Assembly: GCF_022829685.1 (NCBI RefSeq)
Contig: NZ_JAKSYE010000045.1
Coordinates: 1 to 62,515 of the forward strand
Reading direction: 5' to 3'
DNA length: 62,515 bases
From: Methylobacterium sp. E-045
GTDB taxonomy: Bacteria > Pseudomonadota > Alphaproteobacteria > Rhizobiales > Beijerinckiaceae
Both the position numbers and the translations under genes were made by a program. The notes beneath the pieces were generated by a model that had not been told where the DNA came from, ran no database searches, and saw only the letters and a list, made by a program, of their open reading frames with translations. Shown here piece by piece: positions 53,171-62,515 of the stretch (position 1 is the stretch's first letter; each line of letters opens with the position of its first letter).

Positions 53171-54687
53171 AGCAGGGGTTTCGCCAATCGATGGCGTGGC
53201 TGCACACCTGGGCGGGGCTCGTCACCGGCTGGGTGATGTTCGCCGTCTTCGTCACCGGCACCGCCACCTACTACAAGTCCGATATCTCCTTCTGGATGCG
53301 GCCCGAATTGCGCGCACAGGCGGAATACGACGTGGTCCGCGCGGCCGAACTCGGCGTCGCCCATCTCAAGGTCCATGCGCCGAAGGCCATGGCTTGGTTC
53401 GTCGGCCTGCCGCAGCCCGACAAGCCGTATATCGGTGCGTACTGGATGGTCACGCCGGACGGCGAGTTCGGCAAGGCCCTCCTCGATCCCGACACCGGCG
53501 CGCCGACACAGGCTCGGGCCACACAGGGCGGCGACTTCTTCTACCGCTTCCACTACGAATTGCAGATGCCCCCGGCCCTCGGCCGCTGGATCGTCGGCAT
53601 CTGCGCGATGGTCCTGCTCGTTGCCCTCATCAGCGGCATCGTCACTCATCGGCGGATCTTCGCTGATTTCTTCACCTTCCGGCGTTCGAAATCCGCCCAG
53701 CGCGGCTGGCTCGACGCGCACAACGTCACCGGTGTTCTGGCACTGCCGTTCCACCTGATGATCACCTATACGGGCATCGTCTCGCTCGCGCTCATGTACA
53801 TGCCCTGGGGCATGGTGAGCGTCTACAAGGGCGACGAGCTGCGTTTCTACGTCGAGTCCGGCCAGATGCCGGCCTGGCGGGCCGCCGAGGGCAAGCTGGC
53901 CGAGCCGGCGCCGCTCGGGCCCCTCATCCGCCGCGCCCAGGCCGAGGTGAGCGAACCGCTCGAGATGGTCTCGATCAACAATCCCGGTGACGCCAATGCC
54001 ACCGTGGTGGCGGTGTTCGAGGAGCCCCATGGGCTCGCCCATCGCCATCCGCAGATCGCCTTCCACGCGGTGACCGGGGAGGTGGTCGAACGGACCGGGC
54101 CGCTGAAGCCGGCGGCGCATGCCTATACGAGCTTCGTCGGCCTGCACGAGGCACATTTTGCCGGGCCGGCCCTGCGTATCCTGTTCTTCCTGTCCGGCCT
54201 GATGGGCTGTGCCGCCATCGCCACCGGCCTCGTCCTGTGGACCGTGGCACGCGCACCGAAGGGCGTCGTCCGTGCCGCCCCCGGCTGGCGCCTCGTTCAT
54301 GCGCTCAACATCGGCACGATCCTCGGCCTGCCTATCGGCATGGCGGCGCTCTTCCTCGCCAACCGCCTCATCCCCGTGGATTGGGCGGCTCGGGAATCCT
54401 GGGAAGGAGGCGTGTTCTTCGGAATCTGGCTCCTCGCCGCCCTGATCCCCCTCGCTCGCCCGCATCGCCGGGCGTGGGGCGAAATGAGCTATGCCGCCGC
54501 TCTCCTCTTCCTCGCCGTCCCCCTGGTCGATTGGGTGTGGGTCGGGTGGCGCACCGACTTCCTGGGCTTCGACGCCGCCATGGTGGCGCTCGCCCTGGCC
54601 TTCCTCTTCGGCGCGCGCAAGCTCGGGCGTCACGAGGTACAGCTGAGGGAGGCTGCCCGCCCCACCGGAGATCTCGCCCGAGCATGA
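53167..54687 (+). CDS. PepSY-associated transmembrane protein, siderophore-linked reductase candidate
   Basis: The product is 506 aa from ATG 53167. It has four main membrane helices: N-terminal HTWAGLVTGWVMFAVFVTGTATYY with a conserved His, one at about 145-165 (WIVGICAMVLLVALISGIVTHR), one at about 195-220 (VLALPFHLMITYTGIVSLAL) and a C-terminal cluster. Paired His residues in the helices suggest haem binding. Proteins of this kind are thought to reduce ferric siderophores after uptake. It sits in the middle of the overlapping trio. Confidence 0.85.
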   Translation: MKQGFRQSMAWLHTWAGLVTGWVMFAVFVTGTATYYKSDISFWMRPELRAQAEYDVVRAAELGVAHLKVHAPKAMAWFVGLPQPDKPYIGAYWMVTPDGEFGKALLDPDTGAPTQARATQGGDFFYRFHYELQMPPALGRWIVGICAMVLLVALISGIVTHRRIFADFFTFRRSKSAQRGWLDAHNVTGVLALPFHLMITYTGIVSLALMYMPWGMVSVYKGDELRFYVESGQMPAWRAAEGKLAEPAPLGPLIRRAQAEVSEPLEMVSINNPGDANATVVAVFEEPHGLAHRHPQIAFHAVTGEVVERTGPLKPAAHAYTSFVGLHEAHFAGPALRILFFLSGLMGCAAIATGLVLWTVARAPKGVVRAAPGWRLVHALNIGTILGLPIGMAALFLANRLIPVDWAARESWEGGVFFGIWLLAALIPLARPHRRAWGEMSYAAALLFLAVPLVDWVWVGWRTDFLGFDAAMVALALAFLFGARKLGRHEVQLREAARPTGDLARA

Positions 54688-55022
54688 CGCCCCTTGCCGT
54701 GTCCCTGACCTCCCTCCTGAGCTTCTCCGGCCTCGCCTGCCTTTGCCTGAGCATGGACCGGCATGGCCGGACCCTGTTCCAAGGGCGCCCCTCCCGGCGC
54801 CGGGACAGGGCGTTCCGCATGGCGGGCTGGCTCCTCATCGCCCTGGCCTTCGCGGCCGCCGTCCTCACGGCGGACTGGAATTTCGGTCCGGTGCAATGGC
54901 TCGGCTCGCTCACCGGGGCCGCGCTCCTCGTCGTGGCACTGATGTCCTATCGCCCGGCCTGGATCCGCCCGGCGGCCATCGCGGCGCTTCCCCTCGCCAT
55001 GGCCACCGCCTTCTTCGTCTGA
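54684..55022 (+). CDS. DUF3325-type small membrane protein
   Basis: The product is 112 aa with three or four hydrophobic helices and a conserved-looking segment LACLCLSMDRHGRTLFQGRPSRR between the first two, which matches the DUF3325 pattern. Its ATG overlaps the PepSY gene's stop as ATGA. Its function is unknown but always linked to the PepSY reductase-like protein. Confidence 0.75.
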   Translation: MTPLAVSLTSLLSFSGLACLCLSMDRHGRTLFQGRPSRRRDRAFRMAGWLLIALAFAAAVLTADWNFGPVQWLGSLTGAALLVVALMSYRPAWIRPAAIAALPLAMATAFFV

Positions 55023-55097
55023 GCCGCCGGCGGGTTCCCGCCCGGCCGGATGGGCCTATGTGAAGCTCTGCTCGACAGGCTTTCACGAGGATGATCG

Positions 55098-56390
55098 ATG
55101 GCCCTCGACCCTGCTCTCGCCGACCGCATCGCCGCCTCCGTGGAACGGGGCTTTGCCGATCAGGTGGCCCATATCCAGGCGCTTGTCCGATTCGGCTCGG
55201 TGCGGGGCGCCGAGCACGCGATTCAGGACCACGTCTTCCGCTGCCTGAGGGACCGCGGCTACGCCATGGAGCGGGTCCGCATGGATCATGCGGCCATTGC
55301 CGCGCATCCCGGCGGGGGACGGATCGCGCCCGACCATTCCGACGCGCCCATCGTCGTCGCCTTCCACCGTCCCCGCCAGGAGACCGGCCGCTCGTTGATC
55401 CTGCAGGCGCATGTGGACGTCGTGCCCCCCGGCCCCCTCGATCTCTGGGCCCATCCGCCCTTCGACCCCGTGATCCGGGGAGACTGGTTGTACGGCCGGG
55501 GGGCTGCCGACATGAAGGCCGGCCACGCCGCCAACCTCTTCGCCCTCGATGCGCTGGCCCGGATCGGGCTTCAGCCGGCAGCCACGGTGACGGTCCAGTC
55601 TGTGGTCGAGGAGGAATCCACCGGCAACGGCGCTCTCATGGCCCATCTGCACGGCTACCGGGCCGATGCCGTGCTGATCCCCGAGCCCGAGGACGAGAAA
55701 CTCGTGCGCGCCAATACCGGCGTGCTCTGGTTCACCGTCGAGGTGCGGGGCACGCCCGTCCATGTCCGCGAGATGGGGGCGGGGGCCAACGCCATCGACG
55801 CGGCCTACCGGGTGATCGGGGCCCTGCGCGAACTCGAGGACTTATGGAACGCCCGCAAGGCGGGGCGCCGCCATTTCGAAGGCGAGGCGCATCCGATCAA
55901 CCTCAATGTCGGCCGGATCGAGGGGGGCGATTGGGCGTCATCGGTGCCCGCCTGGTGCCGGATCGCGTGCCGGATCGCCATCTATCCCGGCGTCGCCGCG
56001 GCGGATGCGGCGCGCGAGATCGAGGCGGCGGTGGCGGATTTCGCGCGGACCGACCCGTTCCTGGCAAAGACGCCGCCGCTGGTGGCCTTCAATGGCTTCT
56101 TCTCGGAAGGCTACGAGTTGGACGAGGGCTCGGAGGCCGAGGCTGTGCTCGCTACCGCGCACAAGCGGGCCACGGGGACCCACCTTCGGAGCTTCATGTC
56201 GCCGAGCTATCTCGATACCCGCGTCCATGCCCTCTACGATCGGGTTCCGGCCCTCTGCTACGGGCCGATCAGCGAGAACATCCACGGTTTCGACGAGCGC
56301 GTCAGCCTCGCTTCGGTCAAGCGGATCACCACCGCGATGGCATTGTTCGTGGCGGAATGGTGCGGGACAGAGCCACTCGCGCGCGCGTAA
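55098..56390 (+). CDS. M20-family metallopeptidase/deacylase (ArgE/DapE-like)
   Basis: The product is 430 aa. The zinc site is intact: LQAHVDVVPPGP (His and catalytic Asp), GRGAADMKAG (bridging Asp), VEEESTGNGA (catalytic Glu pair), IPEPEDEKLVRAN (Glu) and CYGPISENIHGFDE (last His). Dimerisation-domain features such as VRGTPVHVREMGAGANAIDAA are present. Length and motifs fit the ArgE/DapE-related deacylase subgroup; the substrate could be an N-acyl amino acid or a small peptide. It follows the iron-associated trio after 75 bp but need not belong to it. Confidence 0.88.
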   Translation: MALDPALADRIAASVERGFADQVAHIQALVRFGSVRGAEHAIQDHVFRCLRDRGYAMERVRMDHAAIAAHPGGGRIAPDHSDAPIVVAFHRPRQETGRSLILQAHVDVVPPGPLDLWAHPPFDPVIRGDWLYGRGAADMKAGHAANLFALDALARIGLQPAATVTVQSVVEEESTGNGALMAHLHGYRADAVLIPEPEDEKLVRANTGVLWFTVEVRGTPVHVREMGAGANAIDAAYRVIGALRELEDLWNARKAGRRHFEGEAHPINLNVGRIEGGDWASSVPAWCRIACRIAIYPGVAAADAAREIEAAVADFARTDPFLAKTPPLVAFNGFFSEGYELDEGSEAEAVLATAHKRATGTHLRSFMSPSYLDTRVHALYDRVPALCYGPISENIHGFDERVSLASVKRITTAMALFVAEWCGTEPLARA

Positions 56391-56444
56391 GCGTGAGCGG
56401 AGCGGCACCGGCCACACCCGCTATCCAAACCCGCCGGGCCGGCG

Positions 56445-58679
56445 TTACTCCGCCGGAGCCGGAGCACCGCCATTCGCGCCACGGATGCCGATGCGCTCGG
56501 ACAGGCGCAGGATGTTCATCATCAGTCTGTTGACGATCTCGGTCTCGTTGGCGCCGTTGCGCACGTCGAGCCCGTAGCGGACCGTGACCTCGATGGCGTC
56601 CTGGCTGAGGTTCGAGACGCTGACCTGCGTGCGGTCGGGCGCCGATTCCGGAATCTCCGCCACGAGGTCGCGTACGCCGCTCACCAGGGCCTCGATCTGC
56701 GGCACGCTGGTGGCGTAGGGCAGGGGGAGCTTCGCCGAATTCAAGTGGAAGCGGCGGGTGCCGAGGTTGTTCACCACCGCATCCGAGAGCTTGCCGTTCG
56801 GCACGACGATGAGACTGTCATCGGCGGTGCGGACCCGCGTCGAGCGGATGCCGACATGTTCCACCGTGCCCTTGGTGTCGCCGGTGGCGATCCAGTCGCC
56901 GCGCCGGAACGGACGGTCGACGGCGAGGATGCCGGCGCCGAACACGTTGGAGAGCGTCTCGCGCGAGGCGAAGGCCACGGCGAGGCCGCCGATGGACAGG
57001 CTCGCGATCACGCCCTCGTAGGGGAGGGAGAGTTGCATCGCCACGTAGGTGAGTCCCGCTCCGACGAGAGCGATCTTGAGGGCGCCGAAGCCTAGGGAGA
57101 CGAGGATGTTGTCCATGCTCACGCGCCCGCTCTCGTCGCCGGTGAAGTAGGTCGCCACCACGGCGTCGATGATCCGCCAGCCGAGCCAGACCGTGGACAG
57201 GGCGAAGAGGACACCGGCCACGCCGACGGAGACCCGTGTCGCCAGGTCCGGCAGGCCGAGGGCCGGCATGAGGGCCGCATAGACGATCAGGGTCAGCGTT
57301 CCGAGAAGTGGCAGGCGGAAGGTCCTTCGTGCTCCATCCGGGTCCAGCCGGCCGACGGAGCGGACGAGAAAGGCCGTCACCGGCTTCGAGACGAGCCAGC
57401 CGAGCGCCAGGGACAGCAGCATCACGGCTGGCCAGCCCAGGGCCTGCCAAGCCTCCAGCGGCCCCACCGGGGAGAGAAGGCCGGGCGCCAGCCCGCGCAC
57501 CGACCGGCGCAACTGGAAGAAGACGGAAGGAGGCTCGGGTAGCCTCTGCCCGTCGGCCGACGGCATGCCTTCCACAGCCACGTAGAGATCGCGGGCGTTG
57601 CGCACGGTGTCTCCGGAGAACTTCCAGGTCGCTCCGTCGCCGACGCCGTCCGGCGCGATCACCACCTGGCCCACGGGATGGCTGAACACCATGGCCGGGG
57701 ACCGGCTGGCCGGGTCGTCGGAAATCTCCTGCGGCTGCAGCAACCCGATCCGGTTCAGGATTCCGTTGAGGTACTGGGCGGTCAGGCCGCCCTGGTCGTC
57801 GCGCACCGCCTCGCTCAGGGCCTTGAGGTCGAGGCTGTCGAGGGCCTGGCGCCGCCCGTCCTCGCTCCAGGTGTAGAAGGCACGCGTGAAGCTGCGGTAG
57901 GCGTCGCGGGCGTTCTTGCGCAGGCGGTAGGCTTCCGGGCTGGCCGGCCGCCCGCCGGAGCGGGCGAACAGGCTCTTTCGCGCCTCCGCCAGAGCCGCAT
58001 CGTCGGGCATGGACAGGAACCAGCGCTCGCCGCGCTTGACGAAGCGCAGCGGCAGCACGGCTCCGGTGCCCGCCTGTTCGATGCGGATCTCCGCATCCTC
58101 CCCGCCGGCGCGCGCGTCGGGAATGGAATGGAGCCGGAAGGTGGTCTGGTCCACGAGATTGAAGAGCGTCTGAGCCCTGCCGAGCTTTTCCTCCGGCGCC
58201 ATCGCCCCCGCGCCGGAACTGAAATCCACCACCGCCACGGCACGGACCATCTGGTCGGGGGCGTCGTAGCGGGCATCGTTGCCCGCCTGCAGGAAGCTGC
58301 GCATGGTCTCGCGCGGCCCGGTCTGGATCAGCCCCTGCTCACGCTCGTCGCCGGGAATGCGGCCTCCCGTCCACCATTCGCCGCTGTCGAACCGGCCCAT
58401 GAAGGATTGCCCGTCCGGTGCCAGCACGAACTCCACGATCCCGGAGCGTCCGCCCTGGAACCAGCGCGCGTTGAGCACCCTGTCATGGGCCTCGCCCTCG
58501 ATGCGCCCGTCATAGGCGAGGTAACTGCCGCGGACCTTGCCGCCATCCTGTTTCATCTCCACCCGGGCGCCGCCGTCCCGCCAGCGGGTGTTCCAGGTTC
58601 CGCTCCAGTCCGGTGCGAGGGCGAGGGCGGAGGTGGACAGAGACAAGAGGGCAAGCAGAAGGGCGGCGACGAATGGCAT
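56445..58679 (-). CDS. Large MscS-family mechanosensitive channel with periplasmic N-terminal domain
   Basis: The product is 744 aa from ATG 58679 (MPFVAALLLALLSLSTSALA, signal peptide). About 310 residues of periplasmic domain follow (starting PDWSGTWNTRWRDGGARVEM, a beta-barrel-like pattern). Several membrane helices (about 340-520) lead to the MscS pore and beta domain: IGGLAVAFASRETLSNVFGAGILAVDRPFRRGDWI, then RSTRVRTADDSLIVVPNGKLSDAVVNN. MscS channels open under membrane tension. The long N-terminal extension differs from the classic 286-aa MscS and may sense the cell wall or a ligand. Confidence 0.88.
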   Translation of the reverse strand: MPFVAALLLALLSLSTSALALAPDWSGTWNTRWRDGGARVEMKQDGGKVRGSYLAYDGRIEGEAHDRVLNARWFQGGRSGIVEFVLAPDGQSFMGRFDSGEWWTGGRIPGDEREQGLIQTGPRETMRSFLQAGNDARYDAPDQMVRAVAVVDFSSGAGAMAPEEKLGRAQTLFNLVDQTTFRLHSIPDARAGGEDAEIRIEQAGTGAVLPLRFVKRGERWFLSMPDDAALAEARKSLFARSGGRPASPEAYRLRKNARDAYRSFTRAFYTWSEDGRRQALDSLDLKALSEAVRDDQGGLTAQYLNGILNRIGLLQPQEISDDPASRSPAMVFSHPVGQVVIAPDGVGDGATWKFSGDTVRNARDLYVAVEGMPSADGQRLPEPPSVFFQLRRSVRGLAPGLLSPVGPLEAWQALGWPAVMLLSLALGWLVSKPVTAFLVRSVGRLDPDGARRTFRLPLLGTLTLIVYAALMPALGLPDLATRVSVGVAGVLFALSTVWLGWRIIDAVVATYFTGDESGRVSMDNILVSLGFGALKIALVGAGLTYVAMQLSLPYEGVIASLSIGGLAVAFASRETLSNVFGAGILAVDRPFRRGDWIATGDTKGTVEHVGIRSTRVRTADDSLIVVPNGKLSDAVVNNLGTRRFHLNSAKLPLPYATSVPQIEALVSGVRDLVAEIPESAPDRTQVSVSNLSQDAIEVTVRYGLDVRNGANETEIVNRLMMNILRLSERIGIRGANGGAPAPAE

Positions 58680-58931
58680 GGAGCTCCTCGGTTGGGACGC
58701 GGCGCAAACTATAGGTGGGTCCGTCGAGGTCAACCGGAGGGAGCCCTGACGCAGCCCTGACCCGACCTCGGCGGGACCGCATTCCTGAGGAGATCGGCGC
58801 GGCGCCCGGGCGAGTTTTGGCACCATGCCGCGATCGGATCGGACGGCCATCGACCCTGACGACTGGCGGGATCGGTCGGATGGTGCGAGCCTTGCGGTGC
58901 GCCCGTCGACGAAACCCCAGCCGAGGTCCGC

Positions 58932-60239
58932 ATGGCCCCCGAGGCGAACGCCACAGCCCCCCGCCGCCGGAGCCAACCCGCCCGCGCGGCCATCGCCTCC
59001 TTCGTCGGGACCACGATCGAGTGGTACGATTTCTTCATCTACGGCACGGCGGCGGCGCTGGTCTTCGGGCCGCTGTTCTTTACCGAATCCACGCCCTTCG
59101 TCGCGACCCTCGCCGCCTTCGGCACCTTCGCGGTGGGCTTCCTGGCGCGGCCCCTCGGCGGCGTGGTCTTCGGGCATTTCGGTGACCGGTTCGGGCGCAA
59201 GAGGGCCCTGGTCATCACCCTGGTGATGATGGGCATCGCCACGACCGGGATCGGCCTGCTGCCGACCTATGCCACCATCGGCATCTGGGCGCCGATCGCC
59301 CTGGTCGCCCTGCGCATCCTTCAGGGCATCGCGGTGGGCGGCGAATGGGGTGGCGCCGTGCTGCTCGCCGCCGAACACGCACCTAAGGGGCGCTCGACCT
59401 TCTTCGCCTCCTTCGCCCAGCTCGGGAGCCCGGCCGGTCAGATCCTCTCCCTTCTGGCGTTCCGCCTGGCGGGGTTGATGGACAAGCCGAGCTTCATGGA
59501 ATGGGGCTGGCGCCTGCCGTTCCTGGTCAGCGTCGTGCTCCTCGTGGTCGGCCTCGCCATTAGGCTCGGCGTGGAGGAATCACCCGAATTCGAGGACAGC
59601 CGTGCCGAGACACGCCGGGATGTCGCGCCGATTCGCGAGGTCTTCGCCACCAGCCTGAAGCCCCTGGCGCTGGCCGCCGGCGCCAACACCTTCGGCATCG
59701 GCTCGGTCTACCTCTTCAACACCTTCATGATCACCTACACGACCCAGTATCTCGGGCTCGAGCGGGCGACGATCCTCGACGCCCTGCTCGTCGCCGCCTT
59801 CATCCAGCTGGTGATGACGCCGGTGGGAGCGCGGATCGCCGAACTCATTCGCAATGAGCGCCTGTTCCTGCAGATCGCCCTGACCTGGGCGATGCTGGCG
59901 CCCTATCCGCTGTTCCTGCTGGTGGACATGCGGGCGACGTGGGCCATCACCCTGGGCCTCGGGCTCAACGTGCTGGGAAGCGCCACCTTCTACGCGGTCA
60001 TCGCCGGCTACGTGGCCGGCGCTTTCCCGACGCGGGTACGCTACACGGCGATCTCCGTCGCCTATCAGTTCTGCGGCGCCATCGCCGGAGGGCTCACGCC
60101 CATCGTCGGGACGATCCTCGCCGAGCGCTTCCAGGGCCATTGGTGGCCGATCGCCGCCTTCGGGACGACGCTCGCGGCGATCTCGTTCCTCTGCGTCACC
60201 GGGCTCGGCCGATACAGGGCGCGACAGGCCGGATCTTGA
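58932..60239 (+). CDS. MFS transporter, metabolite:proton symporter (MHS) type
   Basis: The product is 435 aa with 12 helices. It starts with the MHS-type motif ASFVGTTIEWYDFFIYGTAAALVFGPLFF, followed by FGHFGDRFGRKRALVITL and RILQGIAVGGEWGGAVLLAAEHAP. This resembles shikimate and proline/betaine carriers (ShiA/ProP group). The later FPTRVRYTAISVAYQFCGAIAGGLTPI segment is also typical. No adjacent catabolic gene shows the substrate. It is divergent from the MscS-type gene. Confidence 0.88.
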   Translation: MAPEANATAPRRRSQPARAAIASFVGTTIEWYDFFIYGTAAALVFGPLFFTESTPFVATLAAFGTFAVGFLARPLGGVVFGHFGDRFGRKRALVITLVMMGIATTGIGLLPTYATIGIWAPIALVALRILQGIAVGGEWGGAVLLAAEHAPKGRSTFFASFAQLGSPAGQILSLLAFRLAGLMDKPSFMEWGWRLPFLVSVVLLVVGLAIRLGVEESPEFEDSRAETRRDVAPIREVFATSLKPLALAAGANTFGIGSVYLFNTFMITYTTQYLGLERATILDALLVAAFIQLVMTPVGARIAELIRNERLFLQIALTWAMLAPYPLFLLVDMRATWAITLGLGLNVLGSATFYAVIAGYVAGAFPTRVRYTAISVAYQFCGAIAGGLTPIVGTILAERFQGHWWPIAAFGTTLAAISFLCVTGLGRYRARQAGS

Positions 60240-60413
60240 GGTGCGATTCACGGAGCCGTCGCGGGATGAGTGGCAGACCCGCCGTCAACGCCCCTTGCCG
60301 GAACGCCCGACACCTTATATTGCGACGCGATAGCTCGATCCCGTGACCCGGCGCTGCCGGCCGCATCCCTGCGGCCCGTCGCGTGACGGGCTCTTCTCGC
60401 TGCCGGATACCTT

Positions 60414-62234
<1,821 letters not shown>

Positions 62235-62266
62235 GGGGCACGCCCCACGATTTGCACCACATGAAG

Positions 62267-62300
62267 GCCCGGCGTCTCCAGGCTGTGTGGAAAGCCGGGC
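62267..62300 (+). terminator. Hairpin after typA
   Basis: GCCCGGC ... GCCGGGC form a 7-bp stem around 20 bases. It lies 33 bp after the typA stop and may belong to its terminator or to the end of the adjacent insertion sequence. Confidence 0.35.
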
Positions 62301-62312
62301 AATTTGATAGAC

Positions 62313-62342
62313 TGGCCGCCTCGGGAACGGGGCGGCCATTTT
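62313..62342 (+). terminator. Hairpin with T-run just before the transposase ATG
   Basis: TGGCCGCC-N10-GGCGGCCA followed by TTTT ends one base before the ATG at 62344. It could stop read-through from typA into the transposase gene and also hide its start region, a common way of damping transposition. Confidence 0.6.
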
Positions 62343-62343
62343 C

Positions 62344-62515
62344 ATGGGATACATCGTCGGCGAGGATCGGGCTGAGGCGTCGCTGATGCCGGCGTGCGTC
62401 GAAGATTACGTGGGGGCGGAGGCGGCCGTCCGCGTGATCGACGCCTTTGTCGACGGGCTCGACCTGTCAGGTCTCGGCTTTGTCCGCTCGGTTCCCGCTG
62501 CGACGGGGCGCCCGG
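62344..62515 (+). CDS. IS1182-like transposase, N-terminal part cut by window edge
   Basis: Fifty-seven codons are visible from ATG 62344: MGYIVGEDRAEASLMPACVE, then DYVGAEAAVRVIDAFVDGL, then LSGLGFVRSVPAATGRP. This is the typical opening of IS1182-type (IS5-like) DDE transposases, whose next motif is GYDPRDLLKLYVYGY; that part lies outside the window. The left end of the element must lie between typA and this ATG. I cannot tell whether the gene is intact. Confidence 0.8.
   Translation, partial: MGYIVGEDRAEASLMPACVEDYVGAEAAVRVIDAFVDGLDLSGLGFVRSVPAATGRP

Overview
The window is GC-rich alphaproteobacterial chromosome, most like Methylobacterium/Methylorubrum or a near relative. I infer this from the PQQ/quinoprotein-associated periplasmic genes, the alphaproteobacterial ftsQ-ftsA-ftsZ-lpxC-bamD-recN order, the long FtsZ tail, the DUF3649/PepSY/DUF3325 trio and the style of the dispersed repeats. 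No species can be assigned from sequence alone.

Layout. 1-5.3 kb: 3' end of a porin gene, panB, then a five-gene minus-strand operon (zinc metallohydrolase, fused SoxY-SoxZ-like carrier, CxxxCW rhodanese-like protein, thioredoxin, CcdA-like membrane protein). It looks like a periplasmic thiol relay tied to quinoprotein dehydrogenases, and a TetR gene diverges from it across a clean palindrome. 6-10 kb: a zinc-type CobW GTPase, two tandem duplicated small Cys-rich secreted proteins and a chemoreceptor. 10-25 kb: cell wall and division block ftsW-murG-murC-(RelE/Xre toxin-antitoxin on the opposite strand)-murB-ddl-ftsQ-ftsA-ftsZ-lpxC-bamD-recN, then a NepR-like anti-sigma gene behind a CtrA-type box. 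25.8-31.5 kb: phosphate regulon pstS-pstC-pstA-pstB-phoU-phoB behind a triple PHO box.

31.5-46.7 kb is accessory. It holds a secreted alpha/beta hydrolase with RTX and tandem repeats, broken by a one-base frameshift at an A6 run. It also holds a complete 3.37 kb IS1595-family transposon (35168-38539) with 26-bp terminal inverted repeats and a perfect 8-bp target duplication. This transposon carries four passenger genes: a GIY-YIG protein and a minus-strand trio of unknowns behind the transposase. Further on are an MFS carrier, small orphan genes, a TetR/glutathione S-transferase pair with two matching operators, a second chemoreceptor and palindromic repeats.

46.7-62.5 kb: a 1,924-aa helicase-nuclease (transglutaminase-like, DUF4011, SF1 helicase, Vsr-like nuclease, DUF3320), which is a candidate one-gene antiphage system. 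Then come the iron-uptake-associated membrane trio, an M20 peptidase, a large MscS-type channel, an MFS carrier, typA/bipA and the start of an IS1182-like transposase cut by the window edge.

The most promising novel systems are the cargo-bearing IS1595 transposon, the SoxYZ-like relay operon with its regulator, and the giant helicase-nuclease. Two dispersed repeat families, each with two copies in the window, are also visible.
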